Assembly: GCA_913063045.1 (NCBI GenBank)
Contig: CAJXYM010000001.1
Coordinates: 62,001 to 126,000, forward strand
DNA: 64,000 nucleotides
Reading direction: 5' to 3'
DNA from: an uncultured Flavobacteriales bacterium
Lineage (GTDB): Bacteria; Bacteroidota; Bacteroidia; Flavobacteriales; BACL11
Position 1 is the first letter of the stretch; each line of letters starts with the position of its first letter. Below, one piece after another: positions 55,604-63,710 of the stretch. The notes beneath the pieces were generated by a model. That model was given only the letters and a program-made list of their open reading frames with translations, searched no databases and was not told where the DNA came from. The translations under genes and the position numbers were made by a program.

Positions 55604-56542
55604 TTAATCAATATTTTCTTTAATTTTATTTACAAGCTTAGCCTCAATAACATCTTTTGCTAAAAGTAACATATTTTTTATAGCAATTTCATTTGAAATT
55701 CCATGGCCAATAATAACAGGTTTATTTAATCCTAATATTGGTGTTCCACCATATATTTCATAATTAAATCTGTTAAAATAACTATCATTAATTTTTCTTT
55801 CGCAGACTAAGTCATACAATGCTTCAGCCTGTTTTAATACAATATTACCAGTAAATCCATCACAAATAATAACATCTGTTTGAGAGTTGAAAATGTGTCT
55901 GCTCTCAATATTTCCAATAAAGTTGTAATCTTTTGTGCCACTCATTAATTCATAACTTGCTTGAGTTAACATATTCCCTTTTGTTTTTTCTTCGCCTAAA
56001 TTTAGTAAGCTAACTTTAGGCTCTTTGATGCCACATACATGTTTTGCAAATAAAGATCCAAGAATACCAAACTGATATAAAACATCTGGTTTACAATCAG
56101 CATTTGCTCCGACATCCAATAAAACAGTAACCCCACCATTGATTTTTGGAAGAATTGTACAAATACAAGGTCTTAAAACTCCACTTATTGCCTTTACAGA
56201 GTAATAGCCTCCAACAAACATTGCGCCTGTATTTCCGGCGCTTGCAAATCCATCTATTTTTCCTTTAGCTAAATATTCAAAGCCTTTAGCAATACTAGAG
56301 TTGGGTTTTGATTTAAATGATTTTATTGCATGTTCACCCATGTCAATAACTTCTTGGCAATCAATGATTTCGAAACTATCTTCTGATTTTTTGTGCTTTT
56401 TGAGTTCAGAAACAATTTTTTTTTTGTTTCCAAAAAGGATAATACTTATATTGGGAGGTAGCTCTTTATGAGCAAGAATTGTTCCATGAATAGTTTTATT
56501 GGGGGCATAGTCTCCTCCCATAATATCTATACCAATTCTCAT
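55604..56542 (-). CDS. plsX: Phosphate acyltransferase PlsX
   Basis: PlsX makes acyl-phosphate from acyl-ACP for phospholipid synthesis by PlsY. Family features are RIGIDIMGGDYAPN at the start, ASAGNTGAMFVGG, LLDVGANADCKP, and VICDGFTGNIVLKQAE. The 312-residue length is normal. It lies 34 bases behind rpmF, whose 3' side shows no clear terminator, and 2 bases before fabH. Confidence 0.95.
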   Translation of the reverse strand: MRIGIDIMGGDYAPNKTIHGTILAHKELPPNISIILFGNKKKIVSELKKHKKSEDSFEIIDCQEVIDMGEHAIKSFKSKPNSSIAKGFEYLAKGKIDGFASAGNTGAMFVGGYYSVKAISGVLRPCICTILPKINGGVTVLLDVGANADCKPDVLYQFGILGSLFAKHVCGIKEPKVSLLNLGEEKTKGNMLTQASYELMSGTKDYNFIGNIESRHIFNSQTDVIICDGFTGNIVLKQAEALYDLVCERKINDSYFNRFNYEIYGGTPILGLNKPVIIGHGISNEIAIKNMLLLAKDVIEAKLVNKIKENID

Positions 56543-56576
56543 TTTATGAGTTTGTATTTAGGCTAAATAAGAGATG

Positions 56577-56762
56577 TTAAGCAGTTGCTTGTTTTTCAAT
56601 CGCTTGCTTACCTCTATATGTTCCACACTCTTCACAAACTCTATGGTATGCTACAGCTGTACCGCAATTATTACAACTATACATTGTAGTAGGAGATGCT
56701 TTATAATGTGTTCTTCTTTTATCTCTTCTAGTCTTTGAGATTTTTCGTTTAGGATGTGCCAT
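56577..56762 (-). CDS. rpmF: 50S ribosomal protein L32
   Basis: This 61-residue basic protein begins AHPKRKISKTRRDKRR, the L32 pattern, and has two CxxC zinc pairs in SCNNCGTAV and CEECGTYRG. A zinc-ligand form of L32 is common outside zinc-starvation paralogs. It lies 13 bases behind the DUF177 gene and before plsX, the usual YceD-rpmF-plsX-fabH order. Confidence 0.97.
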   Translation of the reverse strand: MAHPKRKISKTRRDKRRTHYKASPTTMYSCNNCGTAVAYHRVCEECGTYRGKQAIEKQATA

Positions 56763-56775
56763 TTTATTGGTTTTA

Positions 56776-57294
56776 CTATTTTAATTCTATGTTTTTTAAA
56801 TCTGACCACCTTGGGTCAATTCCATCTTTTTTATCTCTAAATGAAAAATTGTTAATTAGAGATAACATATCTTTATTACATTCTGACGCCTTATTTATTG
56901 ATTTATGCGATCTTTTATTTGGAATAGCAAGTGATATTAGTTCATAGATAAGGTGCTTAACGTCTATTTCTAAATCATTTAAGTCAAAATAAATTTTATT
57001 ATCATCAATAATAGAATTGTCATTTATTTGTTTTAAAACAAATAAATGATTTGATTTAATTGGAATTGCAATGTCTTCTGCGCAGTGATCACAGGAAATA
57101 TTTTTAACTATTCCGTCAATAGAAATTGATAAGGACAAGTCATGGTCACTTTTTATCAAATTACTTTTTATTTCAAAATCAGCATTTTTAACTTCAGAAA
57201 AGTTAAATTCTTTAAAGAACTCATCCTTAATATTAAATAAAGTTTCGTTAGAACCTTTTTTTAAGTTAGTTAATTTAATATTTAATTCTGTCAT
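56776..57294 (-). CDS. DUF177 (YceD-like) protein
   Basis: This 172-residue protein belongs to the DUF177/YceD family, almost always found directly upstream of rpmF. ISCDHCAEDIAIPI holds the CxxC of the family, and DLNDLEIDVKHLIYELISLAIP is the acidic conserved segment. The family is linked to 23S rRNA processing or assembly in plants and E. coli, though the exact role is unclear. A TATCTTTG box lies 20 bases upstream, heading the rpmF-plsX-fabH transcript. Confidence 0.87.
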   Translation of the reverse strand: MTELNIKLTNLKKGSNETLFNIKDEFFKEFNFSEVKNADFEIKSNLIKSDHDLSLSISIDGIVKNISCDHCAEDIAIPIKSNHLFVLKQINDNSIIDDNKIYFDLNDLEIDVKHLIYELISLAIPNKRSHKSINKASECNKDMLSLINNFSFRDKKDGIDPRWSDLKNIELK

Positions 57295-57314
57295 TAAACT
57301 AATTTTAAGGGCTG

Positions 57315-57322
57315 CAAAGATA
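57315..57322 (-). promoter_or_regulatory. -7 box of the DUF177-rpmF-plsX-fabH transcript
   Basis: The minus strand reads TATCTTTG, matching TAnnTTTG, followed by CA as in the rlmN promoter. It lies 20 bases before the ATG at 57294. No -33 element is evident. Confidence 0.55.
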
Positions 57323-57378
57323 TAAATTTATTCTTAGTTTAAATTATTAGTACTAATGTATATCTATTAAAGTATTAA

Positions 57379-58374
57379 TTATTCTTTTCTTCTATTCTTA
57401 ATTATGTCACATGCAACTAAAATAGCTTGAATAAAAGAACTTGCATCAGCTTTTCCCATTCCTGCAATATCGTATGCTGTTCCATGTACTGGCGAGGTTC
57501 TTATAATACTAAGTCCCGCGGTAAAATTTACTCCTTTTGAAAAAGACATAGACTTGAATGGTATAAGTCCTTGATCATGGTACATTGCAATTATACCATC
57601 GAACATATTAAGGTTCTCTTCCACAAAAAAGCTGTCAGCAGGGAAGGGACCCTTAACAATCATATCTTTTTTATTAAGTTCTGCTATTGCTGGAGTTATA
57701 ATAGTTTTTTCCTCTAGACCAAGCATGCCATCTTCTCCAGCATGAGGATTAAGCCCAAGAACAGCAATCTTTGGATGTGATATGTTAAAGTCCTGCTTTA
57801 AAGAGTTGTTTAGTTTTTCTGATGCTTCAATTATTTTTTTTAATGATACTGAATTACTAACATTAGAAAGAGGAATGTGCCCTGTTACAAATGCTATTTT
57901 CATCTTTGAACTTACCATTAACATTAATGAATTCCCTCCAAATTTTTGTTCTAAAAATTCTGTATGACCAATAAATTTGTCTATTGATTTTCTAATAGAT
58001 GCTTTATCAATTGGAGCTGTTACTATTGCATCTATTTTATTTTCTTTTAAATAGTTGCAAGCTGTATTTAAAGAGATGTATGAGTTTAAGCCAGAAGTGA
58101 TAGATTTTACTCCTAAGTTAATTGAATTGTTGTTTGCTTCAGTGTCTATTAAATTTAATATATTATTCTTACTATCACTTATTTGCTTAATGATATTAAT
58201 AGTTGTGTTACTATTTATCTTTTTTAAATATGATTTGCACAATTCCTTAGAGCCAAATAAAATTAGAGTACAAAATTTAGAAATATTTGGGTCTTTTAAT
58301 GATTTAATTATAATTTCAAGACCAATGCCATTTAAATCTCCAGTGGAAATACCAATATTAAATTTTGGAGGCAT
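57379..58374 (-). CDS. pdxA: 4-hydroxythreonine-4-phosphate dehydrogenase PdxA
   Basis: PdxA oxidises 4-phosphohydroxy-threonine in pyridoxal-phosphate synthesis. Metal and substrate segments include ISTGDLNGIG near the start, IVTAPIDKASI and FIGHTEFLE in the middle, GLNPHAGEDG near residue 210, and AMYHDQGLIPFKSM near 265. The 331-residue length is normal. It starts 2 bases behind the leucyl aminopeptidase stop, so the two are cotranscribed. Several PLP enzymes are encoded in the window, such as kynureninase, but no direct link is implied. Confidence 0.95.
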   Translation of the reverse strand: MPPKFNIGISTGDLNGIGLEIIIKSLKDPNISKFCTLILFGSKELCKSYLKKINSNTTINIIKQISDSKNNILNLIDTEANNNSINLGVKSITSGLNSYISLNTACNYLKENKIDAIVTAPIDKASIRKSIDKFIGHTEFLEQKFGGNSLMLMVSSKMKIAFVTGHIPLSNVSNSVSLKKIIEASEKLNNSLKQDFNISHPKIAVLGLNPHAGEDGMLGLEEKTIITPAIAELNKKDMIVKGPFPADSFFVEENLNMFDGIIAMYHDQGLIPFKSMSFSKGVNFTAGLSIIRTSPVHGTAYDIAGMGKADASSFIQAILVACDIIKNRRKE

Positions 58375-58376
58375 TC

Positions 58377-59798
58377 TTATTTTCTGTTTTTTATGAAATC
58401 ATATAACAATCTAACCCCCATTCCTGTTGCCCCTTTAGATCTATATTGGTATTCAGTACTTACATAGGCAGGTCCCGCGATATCTAAATGAATCCATGGG
58501 TAATCAGTGAAATAAGCTAAAAATTTACCTGCAGTTATTGCGCCGCCAAATTTGCCTCCAAGATTTTTAATATCAGCAACATCTGATTTTATTAAATTAT
58601 CATAATCTTTCCAAAAAGGCATTTCTGCTAGTCTTTCATGAGTGATATGACCAGACTTTGCTAAGTTATTATGTTCATTAATAGCTTTTTGTTGCATTGA
58701 TACAATTCCAAAATGACCAATTGTATTAGCTGCTGAACCTGTAAGTGTAGCGAGGTCAATTACTAGTTCGGGTTTATATTTTTTAGCGTAGCTTAATGCA
58801 TCAGCTAAAATCATTCTTCCTTCAGCGTCAGTATTTAACACCTCTACAGTTGTTTTGTCAAACATAGTAACAACATCACCTGGCGCATAAGCATTTCCAG
58901 AAGGTCTATTGTCGGTTGCAGGAATTAACCCAATCACATGTTGATCAAGTTTATTATTAGCAATTGCATGCATTGCCCCAATTACTGTTCCTGCTCCAGC
59001 CATATCGACTTTCATAATATCCATAGAATTAGCAGTTGGCTTAAGACTTAACCCACCAGTATCATACACAATACCTTTACCAACTAAAATAATTGGTTTT
59101 TTATTTTTAGCATTTTTTGGTTTCCATTCTAAAATAGAAAATGTTGGTTCATCAATACTTCCTTGGTTGACAGCAAGTAGTCCTCCCATTTTTAATGATT
59201 GAATTTTCTTTTTTGTAAAAATAGATGTTGTAAATCCTGCATCTATTCCTGCTTTTTTAGCACTTTGTGCTAAATCTATAGCCTTAAGGTGTGAAAAAGG
59301 TGTATTTACTAAATCTCTAGTAAGTTTAACAGCTTCTACTAATTTTTCTAATTCTGCAAGTCTTTTAATGTCAGAATGATTGTAAACAAAAATTGTTTCA
59401 AGTTTATTTTTGCTTTTTTCTGTTTTAAATTGATCAAAGTCATAATTAGACAATGCCAGCCCCTCCACAAATGCCTCTGTTTCTATTACTTCATTGTTAA
59501 GATTTTGAACAATAACTGTTTTAAGTGTTTTTATCTCGCTAAACACTTTAAACGCTAGACATCTTACCCCTTCAAAATATAAGTTTTTGTCTGTATTTTT
59601 TTTTGGGTTTATAATAATAATTATTCTTGCATATTGATTAATTTTTATTACGTCTACTTCCTTTTTAAATTCAGAATCAATATAATTTTTCTCTCTTATA
59701 TCTAGATTTAAAATAGATAAATTGTTGCTATTTTTTGTCAGAATAAGTAGATTGTCTTTTTCTGAAATTGTATTTTTATTTTTAATGAAAGTCTTCAT
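58377..59798 (-). CDS. Leucyl aminopeptidase (M17)
   Basis: This M17 di-metal aminopeptidase removes N-terminal residues from peptides in the cytoplasm. The metal-site motifs are VGKGIVYDTGGLSLKP and DMAGAGTVIGA, then NTDAEGRMILADAL with the metal-binding Asp and Glu. The ORF track extends to 60098, but those 100 residues read antisense through mqnC and look non-coding. I use the ATG at 59798, giving 473 residues beginning MKTFIKNKN, normal for the family. It is divergent from mqnC, with only 40 bases between the ATGs. Confidence 0.93.
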   Translation of the reverse strand: MKTFIKNKNTISEKDNLLILTKNSNNLSILNLDIREKNYIDSEFKKEVDVIKINQYARIIIIINPKKNTDKNLYFEGVRCLAFKVFSEIKTLKTVIVQNLNNEVIETEAFVEGLALSNYDFDQFKTEKSKNKLETIFVYNHSDIKRLAELEKLVEAVKLTRDLVNTPFSHLKAIDLAQSAKKAGIDAGFTTSIFTKKKIQSLKMGGLLAVNQGSIDEPTFSILEWKPKNAKNKKPIILVGKGIVYDTGGLSLKPTANSMDIMKVDMAGAGTVIGAMHAIANNKLDQHVIGLIPATDNRPSGNAYAPGDVVTMFDKTTVEVLNTDAEGRMILADALSYAKKYKPELVIDLATLTGSAANTIGHFGIVSMQQKAINEHNNLAKSGHITHERLAEMPFWKDYDNLIKSDVADIKNLGGKFGGAITAGKFLAYFTDYPWIHLDIAGPAYVSTEYQYRSKGATGMGVRLLYDFIKNRK

Positions 59799-59807
59799 AT
59801 AATTGTG

Positions 59808-59815
59808 TAATTTTG
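59808..59815 (+). promoter_or_regulatory. -7 box of mqnC-ribE
   Basis: TAATTTTG matches TAnnTTTG and ends 23 bases before the mqnC ATG at 59839. Its upstream part would lie inside the divergent leucyl aminopeptidase gene, so the two promoters must overlap. Confidence 0.45.
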
Positions 59816-59838
59816 GTGTTGTAAAATTAAGTATTTTT

Positions 59839-60963
59839 ATGAATAGCAAGCTTTTATTATCTAGAGCATTAAAAAAAGAGTTTCTTTCTGCGGAAGAGGG
59901 TTTGTATCTTTTTAAAAACACGCCTACAGCTGATTTAATGTGGGCCGCTAACGAATTACGACATATGTCTGTGCCTGGCAATGATGTTACATGGCAAATA
60001 GATAGAAATGTTAATACTACAAATGCATGTAATGCAAATTGTAAATTTTGTAATTTTTTTCGCCATCCAAAGCATAAGGATGTATACATCACAGACATTC
60101 CAACTTATAAAAGAAAAATTGATGAGACAATAAAATATGGGGGAGACCAATTATTGCTTCAAGGCGGACATCATCCCGGATTAGGGTTAGATTATTACAC
60201 TAAATTATTTAAGAATCTTAAATCTTTATATCCCGATATTAAGCTACACGCTCTTGGTCCTCCAGAGGTTGCTCATATATGTAAAATAGATAATATTTCT
60301 CACGAATTTGCCCTTTCGGAATTAAAGAAATCAGGTATGGATAGTATGCCAGGAGCTGGAGCAGAAATATTAAGTGACAGAGTTAGGAGACTAATTTCTA
60401 AAGGGAAATGTACTGGGCAAGAATGGTTAGAAGTCATGCGTGAAGCTCATAAGCTTGACATTACAACATCAGCAACTATGATGTTTGGGCATGTAGAAAC
60501 ATTAGAAGAGCGTTTTCAACATCTTGTCTGGATTAGAGAAGTTCAGCATGATAAGCCAATAGGTTCTGATGGGTTCCTGGCATTTATTCCTTGGCCATTT
60601 ATGGATGATGGGACGTTGTTACAAAAAGTTAAAGGAATAAATAATAATGTAACTTCTGATGAATATATTAGAATGCTTGCTTTGAGTCGTATTATGTTAC
60701 CTAATATCATTAATATTCAGGCTTCTTGGCTAACAGTTGGAGCAGAGACTGCTCAGATATGTCTTCATGCAGGAGCTAATGATATGGGGTCTATTATGCT
60801 TGAAGAAAACGTAGTTTCTGCTGCAGGAGCGCCTCATAGATTTACATCTAATAGCATTCAAGAGTGTATTAAAAACGCTGGATTTAACCCAAGGTTAAGA
60901 ACTCAAAAGTATCAATTTAGAGAAATGCCTAAGGTGCTAGAACAACAAAAAATAGATTATTAA
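59839..60963 (+). CDS. mqnC: Cyclic dehypoxanthinylfutalosine synthase MqnC
   Basis: MqnC is a radical-SAM enzyme that cyclises dehypoxanthine futalosine in the futalosine route to menaquinone. The cluster motif CNANCKFC is near residue 58, preceded by NVNTTNACN. GGDQLLLQGGHHP, SMPGAGAEILSDRVR and FIPWPFMDDGTLL are typical of the MqnC/CofH group; the absence of an MqnE-type pattern favours MqnC. The start is the ATG at 59839 (MNSKLLLSR), not 59803, since the earlier codons look non-conserved and cover the promoter. The length, 374 residues, fits. ribE follows after 1 base. Confidence 0.93.
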   Translation: MNSKLLLSRALKKEFLSAEEGLYLFKNTPTADLMWAANELRHMSVPGNDVTWQIDRNVNTTNACNANCKFCNFFRHPKHKDVYITDIPTYKRKIDETIKYGGDQLLLQGGHHPGLGLDYYTKLFKNLKSLYPDIKLHALGPPEVAHICKIDNISHEFALSELKKSGMDSMPGAGAEILSDRVRRLISKGKCTGQEWLEVMREAHKLDITTSATMMFGHVETLEERFQHLVWIREVQHDKPIGSDGFLAFIPWPFMDDGTLLQKVKGINNNVTSDEYIRMLALSRIMLPNIINIQASWLTVGAETAQICLHAGANDMGSIMLEENVVSAAGAPHRFTSNSIQECIKNAGFNPRLRTQKYQFREMPKVLEQQKIDY

Positions 60964-60964
60964 T

Positions 60965-61552
60965 ATGTTTACTGGAATTGTTGAGAATACTGCTACTGTA
61001 ATAAATATTTTAAAGAAGGGAAGTAATGTGGAATTTTTATTTGAGTCTAAGCTTGCAACTGAATTTAAAATAGATCAAAGTGTATCTCATAATGGTGTTT
61101 GTCTAACTGTTGTAGATGTTTCAGGTAATACTTATAAGGTAATAGCTGTTGAAGAAACCTTAGTGAAATCTAATCTTGGTAGTTTAAGTATAGGTGAGCA
61201 GGTAAATCTTGAAAGAAGTATGCTTATGAATTCACGATTGGATGGACACATAGTGCAGGGACACGTTGATCAGATTGGTGTTTGTCAATCTATTTCCAAT
61301 AAAGATGGTTCTTTTATTTTGAAATTCTCATATGAACCCTCCCAAAATATGACGGTTGAAAAAGGATCTATTTGTATAAATGGTATTAGCCTTACAGTAT
61401 TTGACTCAAAAGATTCATCATTTTCAGTTGCAATTATTCCTTACACTTGGGAGCATACTAATTTGAAGCTTCTGAAAGTAGGAGGTGTAATAAATCTTGA
61501 GTTTGATATATTAGGCAAGTATATTGCCAAGATGTTTAATAAATCTCACTAG
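60965..61552 (+). CDS. ribE: Riboflavin synthase alpha chain
   Basis: RibE joins two lumazine molecules to form riboflavin. The protein starts MFTGIVENTATV, the family hallmark, and has two lumazine-binding barrel repeats (residues 1-95 and 96-190), with SHNGVCLTV in the first and GSICINGISLTV in the second. The length, 195 residues, is normal. No RFN riboswitch is seen upstream; it follows mqnC by one base and so shares its transcript. Its end overlaps the convergent barrel-protein gene by 17 bases. Confidence 0.95.
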   Translation: MFTGIVENTATVINILKKGSNVEFLFESKLATEFKIDQSVSHNGVCLTVVDVSGNTYKVIAVEETLVKSNLGSLSIGEQVNLERSMLMNSRLDGHIVQGHVDQIGVCQSISNKDGSFILKFSYEPSQNMTVEKGSICINGISLTVFDSKDSSFSVAIIPYTWEHTNLKLLKVGGVINLEFDILGKYIAKMFNKSH

Positions 61553-62513
61553 TTTTCTCTTTATTTTCTTTAAAACTGTAGTTTATTCCAATCGTAATTT
61601 TATTCTGCGAACCTATTTGAACTCCATTTATGTTTTGATAAATAGGTAGCTCATAAGAAATGAAAACACCAAGATTCTCATATCTGTAACTAATCAATGG
61701 CGTAAAGAATAATTTTTTACTACCTGAAGAGAACTCTAGCTCATCTTTATTCCAAACATTTCCTGCAATCATTTTTGTGATATTTTCACCCTTTATTTGT
61801 GTAGTGATATTTATATTTTTATTAATCATTCTACTTGCGTTTAATGCTATGCTAGTATAGTTTCCCATTTTTTGTTCAAGAGAATTATACCCTTTCTTAA
61901 TATGAAATATACTTGAGAAAAATTTAAGTTTATTTAATTTAAAATCTTTTAAAAAGAAAGAATATAGCAGTAGGTCATATGACCCTGAAGATAGCTGTGT
62001 TATAGGTGGATTAATTTCCCAATAATCTATTGCCGGAATAATTAAGCTAGAATCTCTATGAGTTCCAACTGGGATTTTCAAACCCACTCCTATAGTTGCT
62101 TCTACTCTTGAGAATGGCATATCTTTATTGTAGATATTAAACCTTGGAAATACGATAAGATCTCCAAAGCCACTTGAGCTATTAGGTTTTATTCCGCCAA
62201 TTTGTGATTTATTCAAGTAATATCCTGCTGATAACGATAAAGTTAATTTTTTTGTTAACCCATATTCTGTTCTTAAGAAAAGATAATTGCTATTTAAATT
62301 GTCAAATAAATTTGTAGTGTCATTTTTCCCTGCAAAGAATTTTTCAGAAAAAGTGTATTGATAATTTGTTGATATTTCTATTTGTTTTTCTTGTAATACT
62401 CCAGTTGATAAACCTCCTGCCATAGGGTTTCCTGAACTTCCTGAACAGCACCCTTGTCCATTTGTATTATTATTAAAAAATAAGAAAATAAATACTATTA
62501 ATATATAACGCAT
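61536..62513 (-). CDS. Outer-membrane beta-barrel protein (metal/redox operon)
   Basis: I cannot name this 325-residue protein exactly. It has a signal sequence (ending NTNGQ) followed by a Cys-pair segment GCCSGSSGNP, then alternating beta strands with many aromatic and polar residues, as in outer-membrane porin or transporter-like barrels (phenol-degradation MetA-like). Its last residues, NKITIGINYSF, look like a terminal strand, with a short tail. It is last in a run with a thioredoxin-like T9SS protein and an HMA-domain protein, so an envelope metal or redox role is likely but unproven. It overlaps the convergent ribE by 17 bases. Confidence 0.65.
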   Translation of the reverse strand: MRYILIVFIFLFFNNNTNGQGCCSGSSGNPMAGGLSTGVLQEKQIEISTNYQYTFSEKFFAGKNDTTNLFDNLNSNYLFLRTEYGLTKKLTLSLSAGYYLNKSQIGGIKPNSSSGFGDLIVFPRFNIYNKDMPFSRVEATIGVGLKIPVGTHRDSSLIIPAIDYWEINPPITQLSSGSYDLLLYSFFLKDFKLNKLKFFSSIFHIKKGYNSLEQKMGNYTSIALNASRMINKNINITTQIKGENITKMIAGNVWNKDELEFSSGSKKLFFTPLISYRYENLGVFISYELPIYQNINGVQIGSQNKITIGINYSFKENKEKTSEIY

Positions 62514-62522
62514 TAATATGAT

Positions 62523-63308
62523 TTAGTTTGAGATACTAAAGTTTATAGTTTGAGAATTGATATTAGACCTTATTCTAATAAAATAGTTTCCGTTTAGATA
62601 TTTTTTGGTGTTTATAGTTAGATTGTTTTGTCCTTTACTTTGTATTTGATTATCTAATAAAACTATTTTTTTCCCAAGCATATCTATTAATTCAATATTG
62701 ATTTTTTCATTTGCTTGTAATGAATATGAAATTGTACTAATGTTTTGAGCCGGTGAAGGGAAAATTTGTAAAGAAAAAGAATTTGATTTTTGATCTTCAA
62801 TATCTAAACTAAGATCATTAAGAGCAGTGCTAATTGCGGCATGTACATTATTGTAATTTATTTTATCATCATTTTTGTTGAGATATATTTGATGACTATT
62901 GCCGCCTAGAACAACTACTTTTGGCATTCCATCAACTCCATAATCACTCATTGTAATATTAGCAGAAGTGAAAATTGTTGAGTTACTCATACTATAATTG
63001 TTAGCGAAATTATTTAAAAGACCACATGCACTATTAGCATAATCATCTGCAAAATAAAAATGTACTTTACCAGGGTGACTAGTAGCAAAGGACTGAACAG
63101 CATCATATGCTGGAAATGAATAAGTAGCACAGGGACCACAAGGCATGATCCAAGAAATTACAATTATATTGCCATCATCTAATTCGTCAAATAAATTGTG
63201 CGAGACTCCATTACAGTCATCCTCGATAAAATTTGTTGCATTAGTTTGTGAATAGCAATAATTGGTAAGTGATATTGCAAGTATTGTTAGTAAAAATATT
63301 TTTTTCAT
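62523..63308 (-). CDS. Secreted thioredoxin-like protein with T9SS sorting domain
   Basis: This 261-residue protein has a signal sequence (ending CYSQ near residue 21). A thioredoxin-fold domain follows, with a CxxC active site in IMPCGPCATYSFPAY near residues 57-60 and the expected cis-proline region in YGVDGMPKVVVLGG. The end, SLQIFPSPAQNISTISY to QTINFSISN, is a T9SS type A sorting domain, so it should be exported across the outer membrane, an unusual place for thioredoxin chemistry. It lies between a barrel protein gene and an HMA-domain gene with 9 and 11-base gaps. Confidence 0.85.
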   Translation of the reverse strand: MKKIFLLTILAISLTNYCYSQTNATNFIEDDCNGVSHNLFDELDDGNIIVISWIMPCGPCATYSFPAYDAVQSFATSHPGKVHFYFADDYANSACGLLNNFANNYSMSNSTIFTSANITMSDYGVDGMPKVVVLGGNSHQIYLNKNDDKINYNNVHAAISTALNDLSLDIEDQKSNSFSLQIFPSPAQNISTISYSLQANEKINIELIDMLGKKIVLLDNQIQSKGQNNLTINTKKYLNGNYFIRIRSNINSQTINFSISN

Positions 63309-63319
63309 TTAATAATAAT

Positions 63320-63658
63320 TTATTCTCTTTCATATTTACAGCAATAGTGTAGCTCACTATATGCCTTGTCTGTTGCTTTAAATAACTCTGTGTCATATCC
63401 AATTTTAGCAATAGATTGTTGAATTTTATCCCCATTTGTTTTGTTAAGCTTGTATTTAACTTTTAAAAGTTTTTTATTCACATCCCATCTTGCATACTTA
63501 ACACCTTCAATATTTGTTGCAGCACCCTCAATTTTATTCTTGCACATCATGCAGTTTCCAAGAACTTTAAAGGACTCTTTTATATATGTTTTTTTTTGCG
63601 AAAAGACCTGAAGGCTTAAACAGACTAGTACTATTAAAAGGAATGGTATTTTTTTCAT
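63320..63658 (-). CDS. Exported heavy-metal-associated (HMA) domain protein
   Basis: This 112-residue protein has a signal sequence ending VFSQ near residue 20. It then has an HMA-like ferredoxin fold with the metal-binding CxxC in FKVLGNCMMCKNKIEGAA, and a C-terminal HYCCKYERE, also cysteine-bearing. Such exported HMA proteins occur in Bacteroidota and may move copper or another soft metal in the periplasm. It leads the three-gene envelope run with the thioredoxin-like and barrel proteins. The box TATCTTTA, one mismatch from the -7 consensus, ends 4 bases before its ATG. Confidence 0.82.
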   Translation of the reverse strand: MKKIPFLLIVLVCLSLQVFSQKKTYIKESFKVLGNCMMCKNKIEGAATNIEGVKYARWDVNKKLLKVKYKLNKTNGDKIQQSIAKIGYDTELFKATDKAYSELHYCCKYERE

Positions 63659-63662
63659 TTTA

Positions 63663-63670
63663 TAAAGATA
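63663..63670 (-). promoter_or_regulatory. Imperfect -7 box of the HMA operon
   Basis: The minus strand reads TATCTTTA, one mismatch from TAnnTTTG, 4 bases before the ATG at 63658. It resembles the other TATCTTTG boxes located very close to start codons. Confidence 0.4.
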
Positions 63671-63676
63671 TGTAAT

Positions 63677-63684
63677 TATATTTG
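63677..63684 (+). promoter_or_regulatory. -7 box of purT
   Basis: TATATTTG matches TAnnTTTG and lies 26 bases before the purT ATG at 63711, in the gap that also holds the divergent HMA-operon box. No -33 element is visible. Confidence 0.45.
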
Positions 63685-63710
63685 ATGGTTGAAAATTTAA
63701 AATAAAAAAA

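Noticed and set aside
59799-60098. 100-residue N-terminal extension of the leucyl aminopeptidase.
   Set aside because: It is antisense to mqnC codons, contains unlikely sequence for this family and exceeds normal length.
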